In this document: in pieces, positions 35,171 through 45,930 of the stretch
Layout: every line of letters begins with the position of its first letter
Numbering within the stretch: position 1 is the first letter of the stretch
Assembly (NCBI GenBank): GCA_030280995.1
Contig: JASXTE010000007.1
Span: forward strand, 18,825,501-18,889,500
Direction: 5' to 3'
DNA length: 64,000 nucleotides
Source: Hemileia vastatrix
Taxonomy: Eukaryota > Basidiomycota > Pucciniomycetes > Pucciniales > Zaghouaniaceae
Made by a program: the position numbers and the translations under genes
Notes under the pieces: generated by a model
The model's database searches: none
What the model saw: the letters and a program-made list of their open reading frames with translations, nothing else
Told to the model about the DNA's origin: nothing

Positions 35171-36356
35171 AGCACTTTTGTTCTATCTTATAAAATAATC
35201 AATACCTCTACTGTCATGCTATATGTACACCTCCATCCACAAAAAATACAGCTTTATTGTATGATGGCATTAAAGGCTTCAATTTATGACAGAATATTTA
35301 TTAATATACAGATATTATCCATAGAATACTATTTTACTTTCTTAGAAATTATTTTATGAAATTCTTCTGATAGCTACAAATAAGATAGAAAAAAAATTAG
35401 GAATATTTTTATAAAAAAGTTGAAAAAATGAACATAAACTATGTCAAAATTTTCAATTAATGCTCTTATTAATTTCATAAGATGAATTTATTTGAATTTA
35501 AACTTAATGATTACTTATTTTGATGAGACTACAAAAATCTTTGAATTAAATTATTTAATCAAAATAAAGATTTAACAAAACATACATTTTAATTTTTCAA
35601 CTTTTTGCTTGTTATTTTTTATGATTACTATTAATACATAAATAAGTACCTGTAATAACTATTAATTTGAGAAAATAAAATAAGTAAGATTTCTTAACAT
35701 ATGTACCATTATCAATTCAGTAAAAAAATAAACCACTTGAGTCCTTTATTTTACTACACTATTTTAACTCCAATGACTATACAAGTTTTTACATCAATAT
35801 ATAACTTATTATTTACTGAAATTTGATTGAACTACCAATGAGATCTGTTGTACAACTGTGTTGAAGACAAATTTAAACTGTGAAAAAAAAAATTAATTTA
35901 AAAAAAATTATATCAGATTTTCTTACTTAAAAATTAAGTGTATTTTTTTATCAAAAAGTTATAAATTAAATAATTTTCAGTTCCAAAAATAAATAGAGGT
36001 TATTGATCATTTTGAAAAAAATATCATATGAAAATTGATTGTGATTCTATTTTCTATTATTATGATATGACTTTTTTTTTTGTATGATATGTTAAGAAAA
36101 TCAATAAGATCAAGACTCAAAAATGATAAGATTTATAAAAGGTAGCAGATCTTCTGCCTAATTTAAAAAAAAATTAAAGATGGATTTTTTTTAAATACAA
36201 ATTATCTAGGTGCTTCTTATTATCTTTTTTTTGGATTTATATATATAAGCTCAAGTGAAGCCTAAAAATATAACCAGGGTAGTTTTTTTGTAAAAGGGAA
36301 TAAATATCATTACATAAATTGATATTTGTATACAAGAGAAGTATAAAACCAATATT
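35171..36356. other. AT-rich non-coding stretch
   Basis: I see no gene. It is very AT rich. The target duplication ATT of Harbinger copy 2 is at 36354-36356. Confidence 0.4.
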
Positions 36357-36876
36357 AGGGGGTGTCAGTTCTGGCAAATCCGCACTTAAATTAAGTGCGG
36401 ATTTCAAACAAAATCAGCACTTACAAATCAGCACTTAAATTTTGCAAAAAAGTCACTTATTTCAAAAAAGGGTGTCAGTTATGACCTCAAATCAGCACTT
36501 TTTTCCCGTTTTTTTTCACAACCACATTTTGGCCACAAAACATCCCTTCCTTTCTTACCCCATCCCTGTCACATGTGACACACTGACCTTCCTCGCTACC
36601 TACCCATCAATCCTCGGCACACACCCCTTCCTGACATTTTCAATATTTTGACCAGGCATGTTTACATTCTTTTTTACTTATTTCTTCTACTTTTTAATCT
36701 TTTTTCTTGTTATGTGCCAGTTTCATAATGCCTCCCAGACATTCCAAATCGTTGATCAATAAAGATTGATTGACAATATTGCAATTCTTAAATACAATAA
36801 TTTTATTAAAAAATTTCAGATTACATATAAAAAAAATCAGTGACTTTTTCTATTACTTACAACTGTTTTTACAGAA

Positions 36877-37450
36877 TTGAAAACTATGTTTCAGCTAATA
36901 TTTTATGGAAGTGAACTCTGTTCTTCGCCCGAAGAACAGAGTTCATCCTCCTATTTTCACACTCTGTTTGCACCAATCTCCATCCCTTTCAATTCTATCA
37001 ACACATGCTTGTCTTCCCTCCCCATGCCTTTCGCTATCCTCCCAGTCCCATTGTATGCCATCCTCTTTTAATCCCCATTTCACCCCTCTCAACCTCACTA
37101 ATATTTTATGGAAGTGAACTCTGTTCTTCGCCCGAAGAACAGAGTTCATCCTCCTATTTTCACACTCTGTTTGCACCAATCTCCATCCCTTTCAATTCTA
37201 TCAACACATGCTTGTCTTCCCTCCCCATGCCTTTCGCTATCCTCCCAGCCCCATTGTATGCCATCCTCTTTTGATCCCCATTTCACCCCTCTCAACCTCT
37301 CCCAGACCCTTTTCTTCATTTAAAATGCCTCGGAACGGGGGGAAAAGGGGGATGTATCCATTCCAAGGAGAGGGTAAAGGTGGGAAAAAGACCAGGCCAA
37401 GGGGGGATAAAGAGAGAAAAGAGGGAGAGAAAGAGAGAGAAAAAAAAAGG
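36877..37450 (+). repeat. Hairpin repeats and pyrimidine/purine switch in Harbinger copy 2
   Basis: Two units with the perfect 32-nt hairpin lie at 36913-36944 and 37116-37147. After the second, a CT-rich tract runs to about 37325, then ATGCCTCGGAACGGGG begins a GA-rich tract to about 37450, followed by a poly(A) run at about 37485-37514. This is the same hairpin-CT-GA order seen at 16.7 and 35 kb, placed here inside a transposon. Confidence 0.6.
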
Positions 37451-37838
37451 TTAATTTTACCTATAAATTTAAAAACAACCACTTACAAAAAAAAAAAAAA
37501 AAAAAAAAAAAAAATTAGCAAAAAATTAAGTAAAAAGAATAAAATGACTTACCTGGAGAGATGAGTTGAGAAAAAAGAAATATAAGTGAAATTGATTGAG
37601 TGATGTAGGAAGAGAGGAGAAAACGGATATGAGTGAAGAAAAAAAAGAGAGTGACTGAAAAAATATGCGTTTGCTGAAAATATGCGATTTCATGTTGAGT
37701 TGATGAAAGAAAACACAGAGAGAAAAAAAAATAAGACTTTAACAGCAAATTCAAAAACCAAAAAAATATGCAAAAAAATTTACCATTCTCAGTGAATAAT
37801 ACATGCAAATTGATAATTTGAAGAGAAAGAGAAAAAAA

Positions 37839-39097
37839 TTAAAATTGCGTTGAAAAATGTTGGAGTGTTATTGGAAGGATTTTCGCCCTTATACTAGTTG
37901 ATTGAGAAATAGAAGTGTTGGATATAGTCGGAGGTGAATCAACTTGTTCATCTTCATACAGCTCTAACCATTGATCTTTGAGGTCAGCAAGTAGGTTATG
38001 AAGTATAGTGCAACACAGAATCCAGTTGATCACCGCCTCCATTTCAGATTTATTTCTAAGAGGACTTCTTAATTCCCTTAAACTAGAAAAACGGCCTTTC
38101 AAGATTCCAATAGAATGTTCAATACGGACTCTTGACTTTGCCAAATGATTGTTGAATTTGGCATTTTGACTGTTTTCTGAAGCTGCTCCCCGAAAAGCAG
38201 GAAGTACATACTTTCCATTCACATAAGCAGAATCTGCAAGAAGATACTGATTTTCATCAAAGAATTTTTCAGGTTCATTTGAAATATGCATTCTTTGGAA
38301 GAAGTAGGAGTCATGACATGAGCCAGGATAGCCAGCAAAGAATGATATAAATTTTTTGTTTACGTCACATATAAGCTGAACGTTAATTGAATATCTATAA
38401 AGAAGATATATTTGTTTGTGTTAGTTTCAAGGAGGATGAAAGGAGTTAAAAATAATCTACCTCTTTTTACGGTCAAAGTAATTGTTTCCACCTTGAGCAG
38501 GTTTTGGCTCAAAGGAATAGTAGTACCATCAACAAAACCAATACATCCTGGAAAGCCCTCTGCTTGCATAACCTGAGATGATTCAAGTCGCTCATCTTTT
38601 GTTGGCCAGGTGAGAAGTTGAGATTCCAAGGAGTTGATGGCAGTGATACATCGTTTGGTATAAGTGTTAACTGAACCATACCCTAAATCAAAGACATTTT
38701 CTAAACGTTTCAAAGCGGCTCCATTACCATTTGAACCCAAACGACATAGTGTGATGGCCAATTGAATTGAAGGATGTCGTTGTTCTTTTTGAGAATTATT
38801 GTGAAATATGGGATGATCCTGAATAAGCTCAAGCAATTTAAGGAAACATTCCTGAGAAGTCCTGAACAGCTGTCAAAAACTGGGTGTAGATAGGTTAAGA
38901 AGTGTTTGGATGGTGTACTTGGGGGTATGAAGTACTTGAGGCTTTCTGGGAAGAAGGTAACGTTTCCTGGCCATTTTTGATAAAACGACAAAATCTTCTT
39001 CTAGATCAGAATCGGAATCAGAGTCCAAGAGCAGTTCAAGCGCCATGAAAGTCATTGCTTTATGTAATTTATCACGATTTGAAAGTGAGGAAGGCAT
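37839..39097 (-). pseudogene. Harbinger transposase, copy 2
   Basis: The protein and layout are the same as copy 1. The start is ATG at 39097, one intron lies before the second catalytic block, and the stop is at 37839. It lacks the copy 1 nonsense codon but has its own lesions. One is a TGA near 38873 (TTTTGACAG, where copy 1 has TTTTAGACAG). The other is a 1-base deletion near 38504 just after the first catalytic Asp block, which shifts the frame. The second Asp and the Glu blocks are intact. Confidence 0.87.
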
Positions 39098-39408
39098 GAC
39101 TCTTATATGATATGATATGAAGATGTAAGTGATGTACAATGTTTTGAGTTATGAAGTGTTATTCTGCGGAGTGCTGCGTATGAATGGGATGATGCTGACA
39201 AATCAGTGAAATGGGACTTGATGGTGAAATCAGCACTTTTGGTTGAGAAAGTGCGGATTTGAGTGAAATAAGTGACTTATTTCATTTTGAAATCCACCAG
39301 TATTGGGGCTAGTGTGTTTTGGAAATCCGCACTTATTTAAGTGCGGATTTGGTCAAATTTAAGTGCGGATTTGTAAGTGCGGATTTGCCAGAACTGACAC
39401 CCCCTATT

Positions 39409-39889
39409 ATTTGAAATAGTTACTGAAGAGATGAAAGATCCTCTTTTTAAATTAACTTTCATAAATATAAATTAATACTGTTATATATTTTCCATTATTC
39501 AATTACTATAAATATTAATATTGTCTTTTTTCTAATAAAATTTCATATTGATTTTATATTATATACATTTGCATTGGATAGCACCATAATATAATATTAA
39601 ACTATCAGTGTAAGTATCATATTTCTAATAAATGATTGATAAATCCTTAAGCCATATACTTTTACTTGAGAATAAGTTTTTAATTTTGAGTTTTGAATTA
39701 ATTCTGATAATTTGTTTTTCTAGAAATTATAAGCGTATACCTGATCCAGTTTATTTATTTATATTAAAACACTATGAATTTGATGAATTATGTCTATTAA
39801 CTTAGAATATGAAGTAAGGTTTATATTAACCAAAATTTAATCTTTTTAATGCTATTATTTTCCCATAGGGATATTTAAAAATACCTATT
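39409..39889. other. AT-rich spacer between two Harbinger elements
   Basis: No gene is visible. It is AT rich throughout, and 39887-39889 is the ATT duplication of the next element. Confidence 0.4.
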
Positions 39890-40157
39890 AGGGGGTGTCA
39901 GTTCTGGAAAATCTGCATTTAACTTAAGTGCGGATTTCAAACCAAATCAGCACTTAAATTTTTCAAAAAAGGGTGTCAGTTCTGACCTCAAATCAGACCT
40001 TTTCTTGCTCACCTACTTCTCACCACACATTCCCCTTGTTAGTTTGTGCTTCATAGATCATGTTCTCACTATTTGTTTTCCAATTAAAACATTGTTACCT
40101 GACCAATGGTAAGTTTTTTTTACTTCTTTTTCTCTTTTTCTTCTTGATCATTTAGGT

Positions 40158-40568
40158 ATGTTTTTTGTTTTAATTTTGGTAAATTTTTCCACCTCTTATG
40201 CAACCACTCACACCACTGCCACCACCTTCTTGCTCAATACCACTGCCACCACCTCCACCATCTCCTCCTTGCTCACTACCACTACCATCATCTCCACCTC
40301 CTCACTCACTACCACCTCCTCCTCCTTGCTCACTACCACCACCACCTCCTTGCTCACTACCACCACCACCACCACCTCGCTCACTACCACTACTACCACC
40401 ACCACCACTCACACAGCCATCACCAACTTGCTCACCCCCTCAACCACCTCACCCACCACCACAACCAGCTTGCTCACCACTACAACCACCTTTCTCACCA
40501 CCAGATACAGCATTAAGAAAAAGAGAAATGATAATTTCACTATACAACTGTGTAAAAAAGTGCACTAG
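40158..40568 (+). CDS. Thr/Ser-rich ORF on a minisatellite (uncertain)
   Basis: This 136-codon frame begins MFFVLILVNFSTSYA, which looks like a signal peptide, then about 100 residues that are mostly Thr with Ser, Leu and Ile. It ends with a basic tail. The DNA is an imperfect repeat of CACCAC with CTCCTTGCTCACTAC units, and the other plus frame gives a Pro-rich product. A mucin-like secreted protein is conceivable, but a chance frame on a repeat inside a transposon is more likely. I would not treat it as a gene without transcript support. Confidence 0.25.
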   Translation: MFFVLILVNFSTSYATTHTTATTFLLNTTATTSTISSLLTTTTIISTSSLTTTSSSLLTTTTTSLLTTTTTTTSLTTTTTTTTTHTAITNLLTPSTTSPTTTTSLLTTTTTFLTTRYSIKKKRNDNFTIQLCKKVH

Positions 40569-40858
40569 CCTAATTAACTATTAAAAAATAATAATAATGT
40601 CCTTATAGTTAGGAAAATGGCTGTACATGCTCTAAAATTGTAGCTAGGTGAGAGAAAATGAACTTCAGAAGTTTGAGATACTTCTAAAATCCTCTTTTTT
40701 GAAATTTGAAATATACTAAAATATTTGAGACATGAGCAAGCAAATTTGGTGACTTGCTCATTAGTGTTTTGTACATAAGGAGCAAGAAATTTCACTCCTT
40801 CCTTTTTTTATGCAGTTAGTTTTGGATGTTTTGGATGTTTGGTTGCTTATAAATCAAT

Positions 40859-41055
40859 CATGAGTGAGGGGAAAGGGGTGTAATGAAGAGAAGGAGTGGA
40901 GTGAAAGATGGGAGTGAATTAATGAGAAGAGAGGAGTGAGAGGAAGAGGGGAATTGAAAGGGGAGGGGTGATAGGAGCTGCAAGTGGAGAATGTTACAAA
41001 AGGAAAGGAGAGGTAGTGGGAGGTGAGAGAGAGGGAGAGTAGTGAGGATTGTAAA
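40859..41055 (+). repeat. GA-rich tract within composite element
   Basis: About 200 bases of almost pure A/G sequence (GAGGGGAAAGGGG-like) end just before the palindrome. They resemble the purine half of the hairpin-led modules. I see no hairpin core next to it here. Confidence 0.5.
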
Positions 41056-41058
41056 ACC

Positions 41059-41143
41059 AGCACTTTTGGTTGAGAAAGTGCGTATTTGAGTGAAATAAGT
41101 GACTTATTTCACTCAAATCCACACTTTCTCAATCAAAAGTGCT
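41059..41143. repeat. 85-bp near-perfect palindrome: two Harbinger inner ends head to head
   Basis: Arms 41059-41100 and 41102-41143 are complementary with three mismatches around one central base. Each arm is the subterminal sequence found near the transposase-side end in copy 1 (CAGCACTTTTGGTTGAG and GAGTGAAATAAGT). The right arm continues into the reversed transposase. It marks a fusion of two elements. Confidence 0.75.
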
Positions 41144-41277
41144 GATTTCACCATCAAGTCCCATTTCACTGATTTGTCAGCATCATCCCATTCATACGCA
41201 GCACTCCACAGCATAACACTTCATAACTCAAAACATCGTACATCATTTACATTTTCATATCATATCATATAAGAGTT

Positions 41278-41900
41278 ATGCCTTCCTCACTTTCAAATCG
41301 TGATAAATTACATAAAGCAATGACTTTCATGGCTCTTGAACTGCTCTTGGACTCTGATTCCAATTCTGATTCTGATCTAGAAGAAGATTTTGTCTTTTTA
41401 TCAAAAATGGCCACGAAACGTTACCTTCTTCCCAGAAAGCCTCAAGTACACCATCCAAACACTTCTTAAACTATCTACACCCAGTTTTAGACAGCTGTTC
41501 AGGACTTCTCAGGAATTTTTCCTTAAATTGCTTGAGCTTATTCAGGATCATCCCATATTTCACAATAATTCTCAAAAAGAACAACAACATCCTTCAATTC
41601 AATTGGCCATCACACTATGTCATTTGGGTTCAAATGGTAATGGAGCTGCTTTGAAATGTTTAGAAAATGTCTTTGATTTAGGGTATGGTTCAGTTAACAC
41701 TTATACCAAACAATGTATTACTGCCATCAACTCCTTGTAATCTCAACTTCTCACCTGGCCAACAAAAGAAGAGCGACTTGAATCATCTCAGGTTATGCAA
41801 GCAGAGGGCTTCCCAGGATGTATTGGTTTTGTTGATGGTACTGCTATTCCTTTGAGCCAGAAACCTGCTCAAGGTGGAAACAATTACTTTCACATTCTCG
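41278..41900 (+). pseudogene. Harbinger transposase 5' fragment, inverted
   Basis: It starts with MPSSLSNRDKLHKAM like copies 1 and 2 but on the plus strand. Frame changes near 41450 and a TAA at 41738-41740 break it. It reaches the first catalytic block (GFVDGTAIPLSQKPAQGG) and ends near 41890, where the sequence becomes unrelated. The second Asp and the Glu are absent, so it cannot encode an active enzyme. Confidence 0.85.
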
Positions 41901-41944
41901 TCAAAAATTTTCACCAAAATATTTACAAGTCAAAAAAATTCTAT

Positions 41945-42105
41945 ATCTGTTTTAAAAAATTGGCAATACTCACTCTCCCCTGCATTTTATTGAAGCAAGG
42001 GGTGGATATCACCAAAATTTTTCTAAGTCATCAATTTCACATGTCAGATTTGAAAATTTGGCAATACCCCCCCCCCCCTGCATTTTATTGAAGTAACTGG
42101 TGGAA
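41945..42105 (+). repeat. Direct repeat with poly-C run
   Basis: A unit of about 110 bases containing TTGGCAATAC, C-rich, then TGCATTTTATTGAAG occurs twice (about 41958-42000 and 42057-42095). The second has a C run of 13-14 at about 42067. It lies between the transposase fragment and the oxygenase remnant. Function unknown. Confidence 0.5.
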
Positions 42106-42403
42106 GTCATCTAAATTTAATATAATTACATAAATTATTAAATAAATATCTAATATATATCAATTTCCCTAGTTTAAAGTAATGACAATCCCTCAAGCCA
42201 AAATGCAGACCAAGTCTAGAAACAAAAGTTTGGGACTTTCCACAGGTATAGGCTAGAGGAACCCCATAAAACAAATAAATGTTATCATGATTACCATTTA
42301 TACAACACAAGGTCGTTGGCCCATTACTTTTGTTGAGGAAATTGATACATAAAAAATATTTATTAAAAATTTACGAAAAAATATAAAATTTTCAATGACA
42401 ACT

Positions 42404-43052
42404 CTAATCCCCATACTTTTTGGATCTAAATAAAGTTTTTTTAAATCGATTAACTTTACCTTCTTTCATTACCTTATTGATTCTTTGAATCAACTTATGA
42501 ATGATTTGAAATGAGCAACCAAAATGTGTTAAATCTTGACAGGATTCCAAACCAGGAGGAGCTTTGGTCATTTGATGATTATCCTTAGAAGAATTCCAAA
42601 TAGTTTTGATGATACCATTTCCCAAACCAAAATCAATGATGCACCGGTGGTCTGGAAAATATAAACCATGTCATTTGATTTTAGCTGGAGATGGTATTGG
42701 TTGGCCAGTAATCGGTTTGATATATGAGAATATACCAAAAGTAAGAAAATTGGTGTCATTGGTATCGGTGTGAATTTTATTGTGAAATCCAGAATGAGTG
42801 ATAATAAAATTAGAAAATAAAAGATATTCGTGGCTGATATCTTCCCATTCGGAGTCACACCAAGTCGGTATTCCAACTTTGGTTGCAAGTTCATGATTTT
42901 TTTTCAAATGCTTTATTACAGTGCTTTTTGAGTTGAAGAGCAAGAAAAGAGTTAAAGGAAGGTAGAGTGTCCCATAAGCAAAAATCTTCATCTTTTTGAG
43001 CTTTAGTGATATTCTTGAGCAACAAATATATGCCTATATAATTGAAATTCCT
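42404..43052 (-). pseudogene. Tet-like 2OG-Fe(II) oxygenase domain remnant (probable)
   Basis: Two frames join into one protein. From about 43052 it reads NFNYIGIYLLLKN, then DFCLWDTLPSFNSFLALQLK. A frameshift at the 8-T run 42897-42904 leads to NHELATKVGIPTWCDSEWE, then SGFHNKIHTDTNDTN, FGIFSYI and, after TGA 42671-42673, HGLYFPDHRCIIDFG and LTHFGCSFQI. It stops at 42404. The H-T-D of FHNKIHTDTND fits the HxD iron-binding motif of 2OG dioxygenases. The overall pattern is what I remember of the Tet-like oxygenase proteins expanded in rust fungi. The family name is from memory and unverified. It lies in a transposon and is broken twice. Confidence 0.5.
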
Positions 43053-43142
43053 AGATAATAATCATATAAGAGTTTCAGAATCCTTATCCTCTAAATATGC
43101 AATTTAAAAATGTGAAATAAGACAAGTGAAATTTGGAAAAAA

Positions 43143-43452
43143 GGCTAAACTTCAAAGGTCAAAATCTCAGCAACCACTGAACCTAATTCAAACCTGTTTG
43201 AGGGAAATGAAAGATATGCTTTAGTAGAATCTTCAGTTAAAGGACATGTGATTTAAATAAACCTAACCCTAATTTGTTACATAAAAAAATGAAATAAAAA
43301 TTTAAATTGGGAAAAAAAAGGCTCAACTTTAACGGTCAATATCTCAGCAACCACTGAATCAAATTCAAATCTGTTTGTGGGAAATGAAAGGTAGCCTTAA
43401 GGAGAATCTTCAGTAAAAAGAACATTAGATTTGAATAAACCTAACCCTAATT
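43143..43452 (-). repeat. Tandem duplication of about 176 bp
   Basis: A segment containing TCTCAGCAACCACTGAA, then GAAATGAAAG and AAACCTAACCCTAATT, occurs at about 43143-43278 and again at about 43319-43452. It sits just upstream (minus strand) of the oxygenase remnant. Each unit has one CCTAACCCTAA, telomere-like but single, so not a telomeric array. Confidence 0.55.
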
Positions 43453-44493
43453 CCGAGTCTGATTTTCAAAATTTTACAAAAACTTGAAAAGTGGTAATGA
43501 AGATGAGATCAAAAGGAGTTTTATAAGTTCACTGTTATCCAGATAAGAGTCATACATATATTTAAGTATGAACTTTTCATAAACGGAACGAGATATCATA
43601 TAGGCATGAAAAAAAGGAGATGAAACTTACCTTGATTGAAAAGTAGGAAAAATAGAGTGAGAAAGATTGATGTTGGAATTGTGGGGAAATTGAATATGGA
43701 GTAAGCGAAATGCATAAAGAATGTGCAATGTATGTGTTTCAATGAAATGGAGCCAAAAAAAAGTGAAATAAGGGAAAGGGGGGATAATGACCATGCCAAG
43801 GAAGGATGAAGAGTAGGGTGATGGAGCTAAAAAAGAAAGTAAAGAGGGAGAGAAAAAAAAAAGGTTAATTATACCATTGAAATCCAAAATAACCACTTAC
43901 AAAAAAAAATTAGATAAAAAAAATAAAATAAACAGAAAAAAACAAAAAAAATTATAATTAGTAATCAAAAAATCAAAAAAAAGAATAAAGTGACTTACCT
44001 GGAGAGATGAGATGACAAAATGAATGAAACCAAATTGTTTGAGGGATGTTGGAGGAGAATAGGAAAAGGATATGAGGGATGAATGAAAAAAAAAATCACT
44101 GACAAAATATGTGATTTCAGAAAATATGCAATTTCATGTTGAGCTGGTGAAAGAAAACCAATGAGCCATCCAAAAAAAAAAAATTCACCATAAATTCCAA
44201 AAAAAAAAAATGAATATGCAACAAACCAAAATACCAACCCAAGTGAATGAAGTACACAAAGAGGACATTTGGAGAGTACAAAATGGTATAGGAAAGAAAG
44301 GGATGATGTGGCCAACATCTGGTTTTGAAAAAAAAAATCACGAAAAAAGTGCTGATTTGAGGTCAGAACTGACACCCATTTTTGAAATAAGTGACTTTTT
44401 TGCAAAATTTAAGTGCTGATTTGTAAGTGCTGATTTGGTTTGAAATCAGCACTTAAGTTAAGTGCAGATTTGCCAGAACTGACACCCCCTATT

Positions 44494-45461
44494 GTATCTC
44501 TTGTACAAAATAAACATCATATAGTAGATCTTCAATGAGAAACTGATAGAATGATAAAAAACACCACTTCCACCTACTACAGAGAGTCCTTGAAAAATAT
44601 TAAAGTCATAAAATTAAATTTTAGACACCTCTTTTCACACCTGATATTTTTTTTTAAATGTGTGATTTATATTGCCTGGTGAGCACTTTAATTTTCCAAA
44701 AAAAAAAATAATATTCAAGCACACTTTACATTTAGAATTACATTTTGAAGAATTTTATATTTTTATATTTATTTTATCTTTAAGATGTATTTTAGTTTAT
44801 ATGTCTTTTTGTCACATTAAAAATTTACTTAGTGGTGATTAATTTTTTCAATTCATGAAATAACTCTACCAACTCATAATATTCTTATGAAATGTTGATA
44901 AAATATATTACAAAAATTTCCATAATTTCAGCTATGTATTTCTTTTTATAAGGTTATAATATGATATTCTTAGTACTTGAGGAATATATAGAACTGTAAA
45001 AGGCAGAAATTAATTTTATTTTACTTTTAATCATCTTTTTGAATTTGAAAACCTCAAAAACTGGATTAAACTCTACTATCATAAGAAATGGACTTCCTTC
45101 AAGAAATATATATAAATAATATTTAAAATAATAGTTCTTAGTATAAAGAAGGTGTGAGACTCCTTTATTGATTCAGAAATCAGGAAAAAACACATTCCTG
45201 TATTTGAGCTCTTTAGTTGTGTCAGTTTTCCACTGAATTCTAGGATATAAAATTTAAGAATTTTGATGGTTCAATGGGTTTTTCAGATAAATTAATTTAA
45301 CTGAAAATAATTATAATGCATAATCAAACATTATAAATTTAACTCAATGAGAAAAATCAGTTTATACAGTCCAAACTTAAAAATAAAAAGTTTAGTTTCA
45401 AATTCTGAGTTGAGAGGAATGTTCAACAAAATCAGTCACTGATTGTGTTTTATATGTTTTC

Positions 45462-45497
<36 letters not shown>

Positions 45498-45807
45498 GAA
45501 ATAATTGAGCAGGTTAAAAGTGTTATGTTTGTAATGAATAATACAATTGTCCATCCATTTATTGATCAATTTCAATTCAAAATGAACATTGAATTATGTT
45601 TCATTAAAAAATGCTGTGAATTAATCTGATTTTTAGGCTCTGCTCTCCTTATTTTATTTCTATTCATTGTGCATTAAAATCTCAATATCCTTTCAGTAAA
45701 GATCCATCCATCCATCCTTGGAAAAGAGCGCAAGATGAGTTCAAAGTAAAGCTCAGTATGAGTTCAGTATGGGTTCAGTCTGAGTTCCATCTGACTTCAA
45801 GTTGAGG
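44494..45807. other. AT-rich non-coding stretch with long poly(A)
   Basis: No gene is visible. A run of about 28 A lies at 45463-45492. Confidence 0.4.
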
Positions 45808-45930
45808 ACTTGCTAGCAAGTCCCCTCCAAATATTGTGTGGTGATTGTGAGAACAGGATCTATGAAGCACAAACTACCAAGAAGAAGGTTTAATCTTAAC
45901 AATGTATACATTAAATTGGACACATCATAT
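45808..45930 (-). repeat. Dispersed repeat with GACTTGCTAGCAAGTC end, copy 3
   Basis: On the minus strand it reads CACCACACAATATTTGGAGG, then GGACTTGCTAGCAAGTCC, an 18-bp perfect palindrome. Upstream on that strand is TAGTTTGTGCTTCATAGATC, a segment that also appears near 40041 in the composite element. Extent beyond the matched part is unclear. Confidence 0.5.

Larger units (their letters stand above)
36357..39405 (-). mobile_element. Harbinger-like element copy 2 (3049 bp)
   Basis: It has the same ends and subterminal motif arrays as copy 1 and is flanked by ATT on both sides (36354-36356 and 39406-39408). It is nearly identical to copy 1 over most of its length. The differences are in the tandem-repeat region (two units, with an insertion of AT-rich sequence near 36755-36820). 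There is also an extra GA-rich stretch at 37334-37640 that copy 1 lacks. The GA stretch has minus-strand splice-like signals (ACTTACCTGGAG, the complement of a donor), so copy 1 may have lost an exon region here. Confidence 0.88.
39890..44490. mobile_element. Composite Harbinger-like element (4601 bp)
   Basis: The outer ends are AGGGGGTGTCAG and its complement, with ATT on both sides (39887-39889 and 44491-44493), so the whole block appears to have moved as a unit. Both outer termini resemble the same (left, transposase-distal) end of copy 1, which gives terminal inverted repeats of about 110 bases. Inside are a Thr/Pro minisatellite, a GA-rich tract, an 85-bp palindrome, an inverted transposase fragment, a C-run with direct repeats, a broken oxygenase gene, a tandem repeat and minus-strand splice-like signals. 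It is best read as a rearranged element carrying foreign sequence. Confidence 0.72.

Noticed and set aside
40198..40584. Pro-rich 128-codon plus-strand ORF and Val-rich minus-strand ORF
   Set aside because: These are alternate frames of the CACCAC-type minisatellite, with no independent support.
43260..43452. Telomere-like CCTAACCCTAA
   Set aside because: There is only one motif per repeat unit, not an array, so this is not telomeric.
43995..44405. 136-codon minus-strand ORF, and similar ORFs at 22789 and 36442 starting MQKSHLFQK
   Set aside because: They translate the terminal inverted repeat and subterminal region of the Harbinger elements, not a gene.
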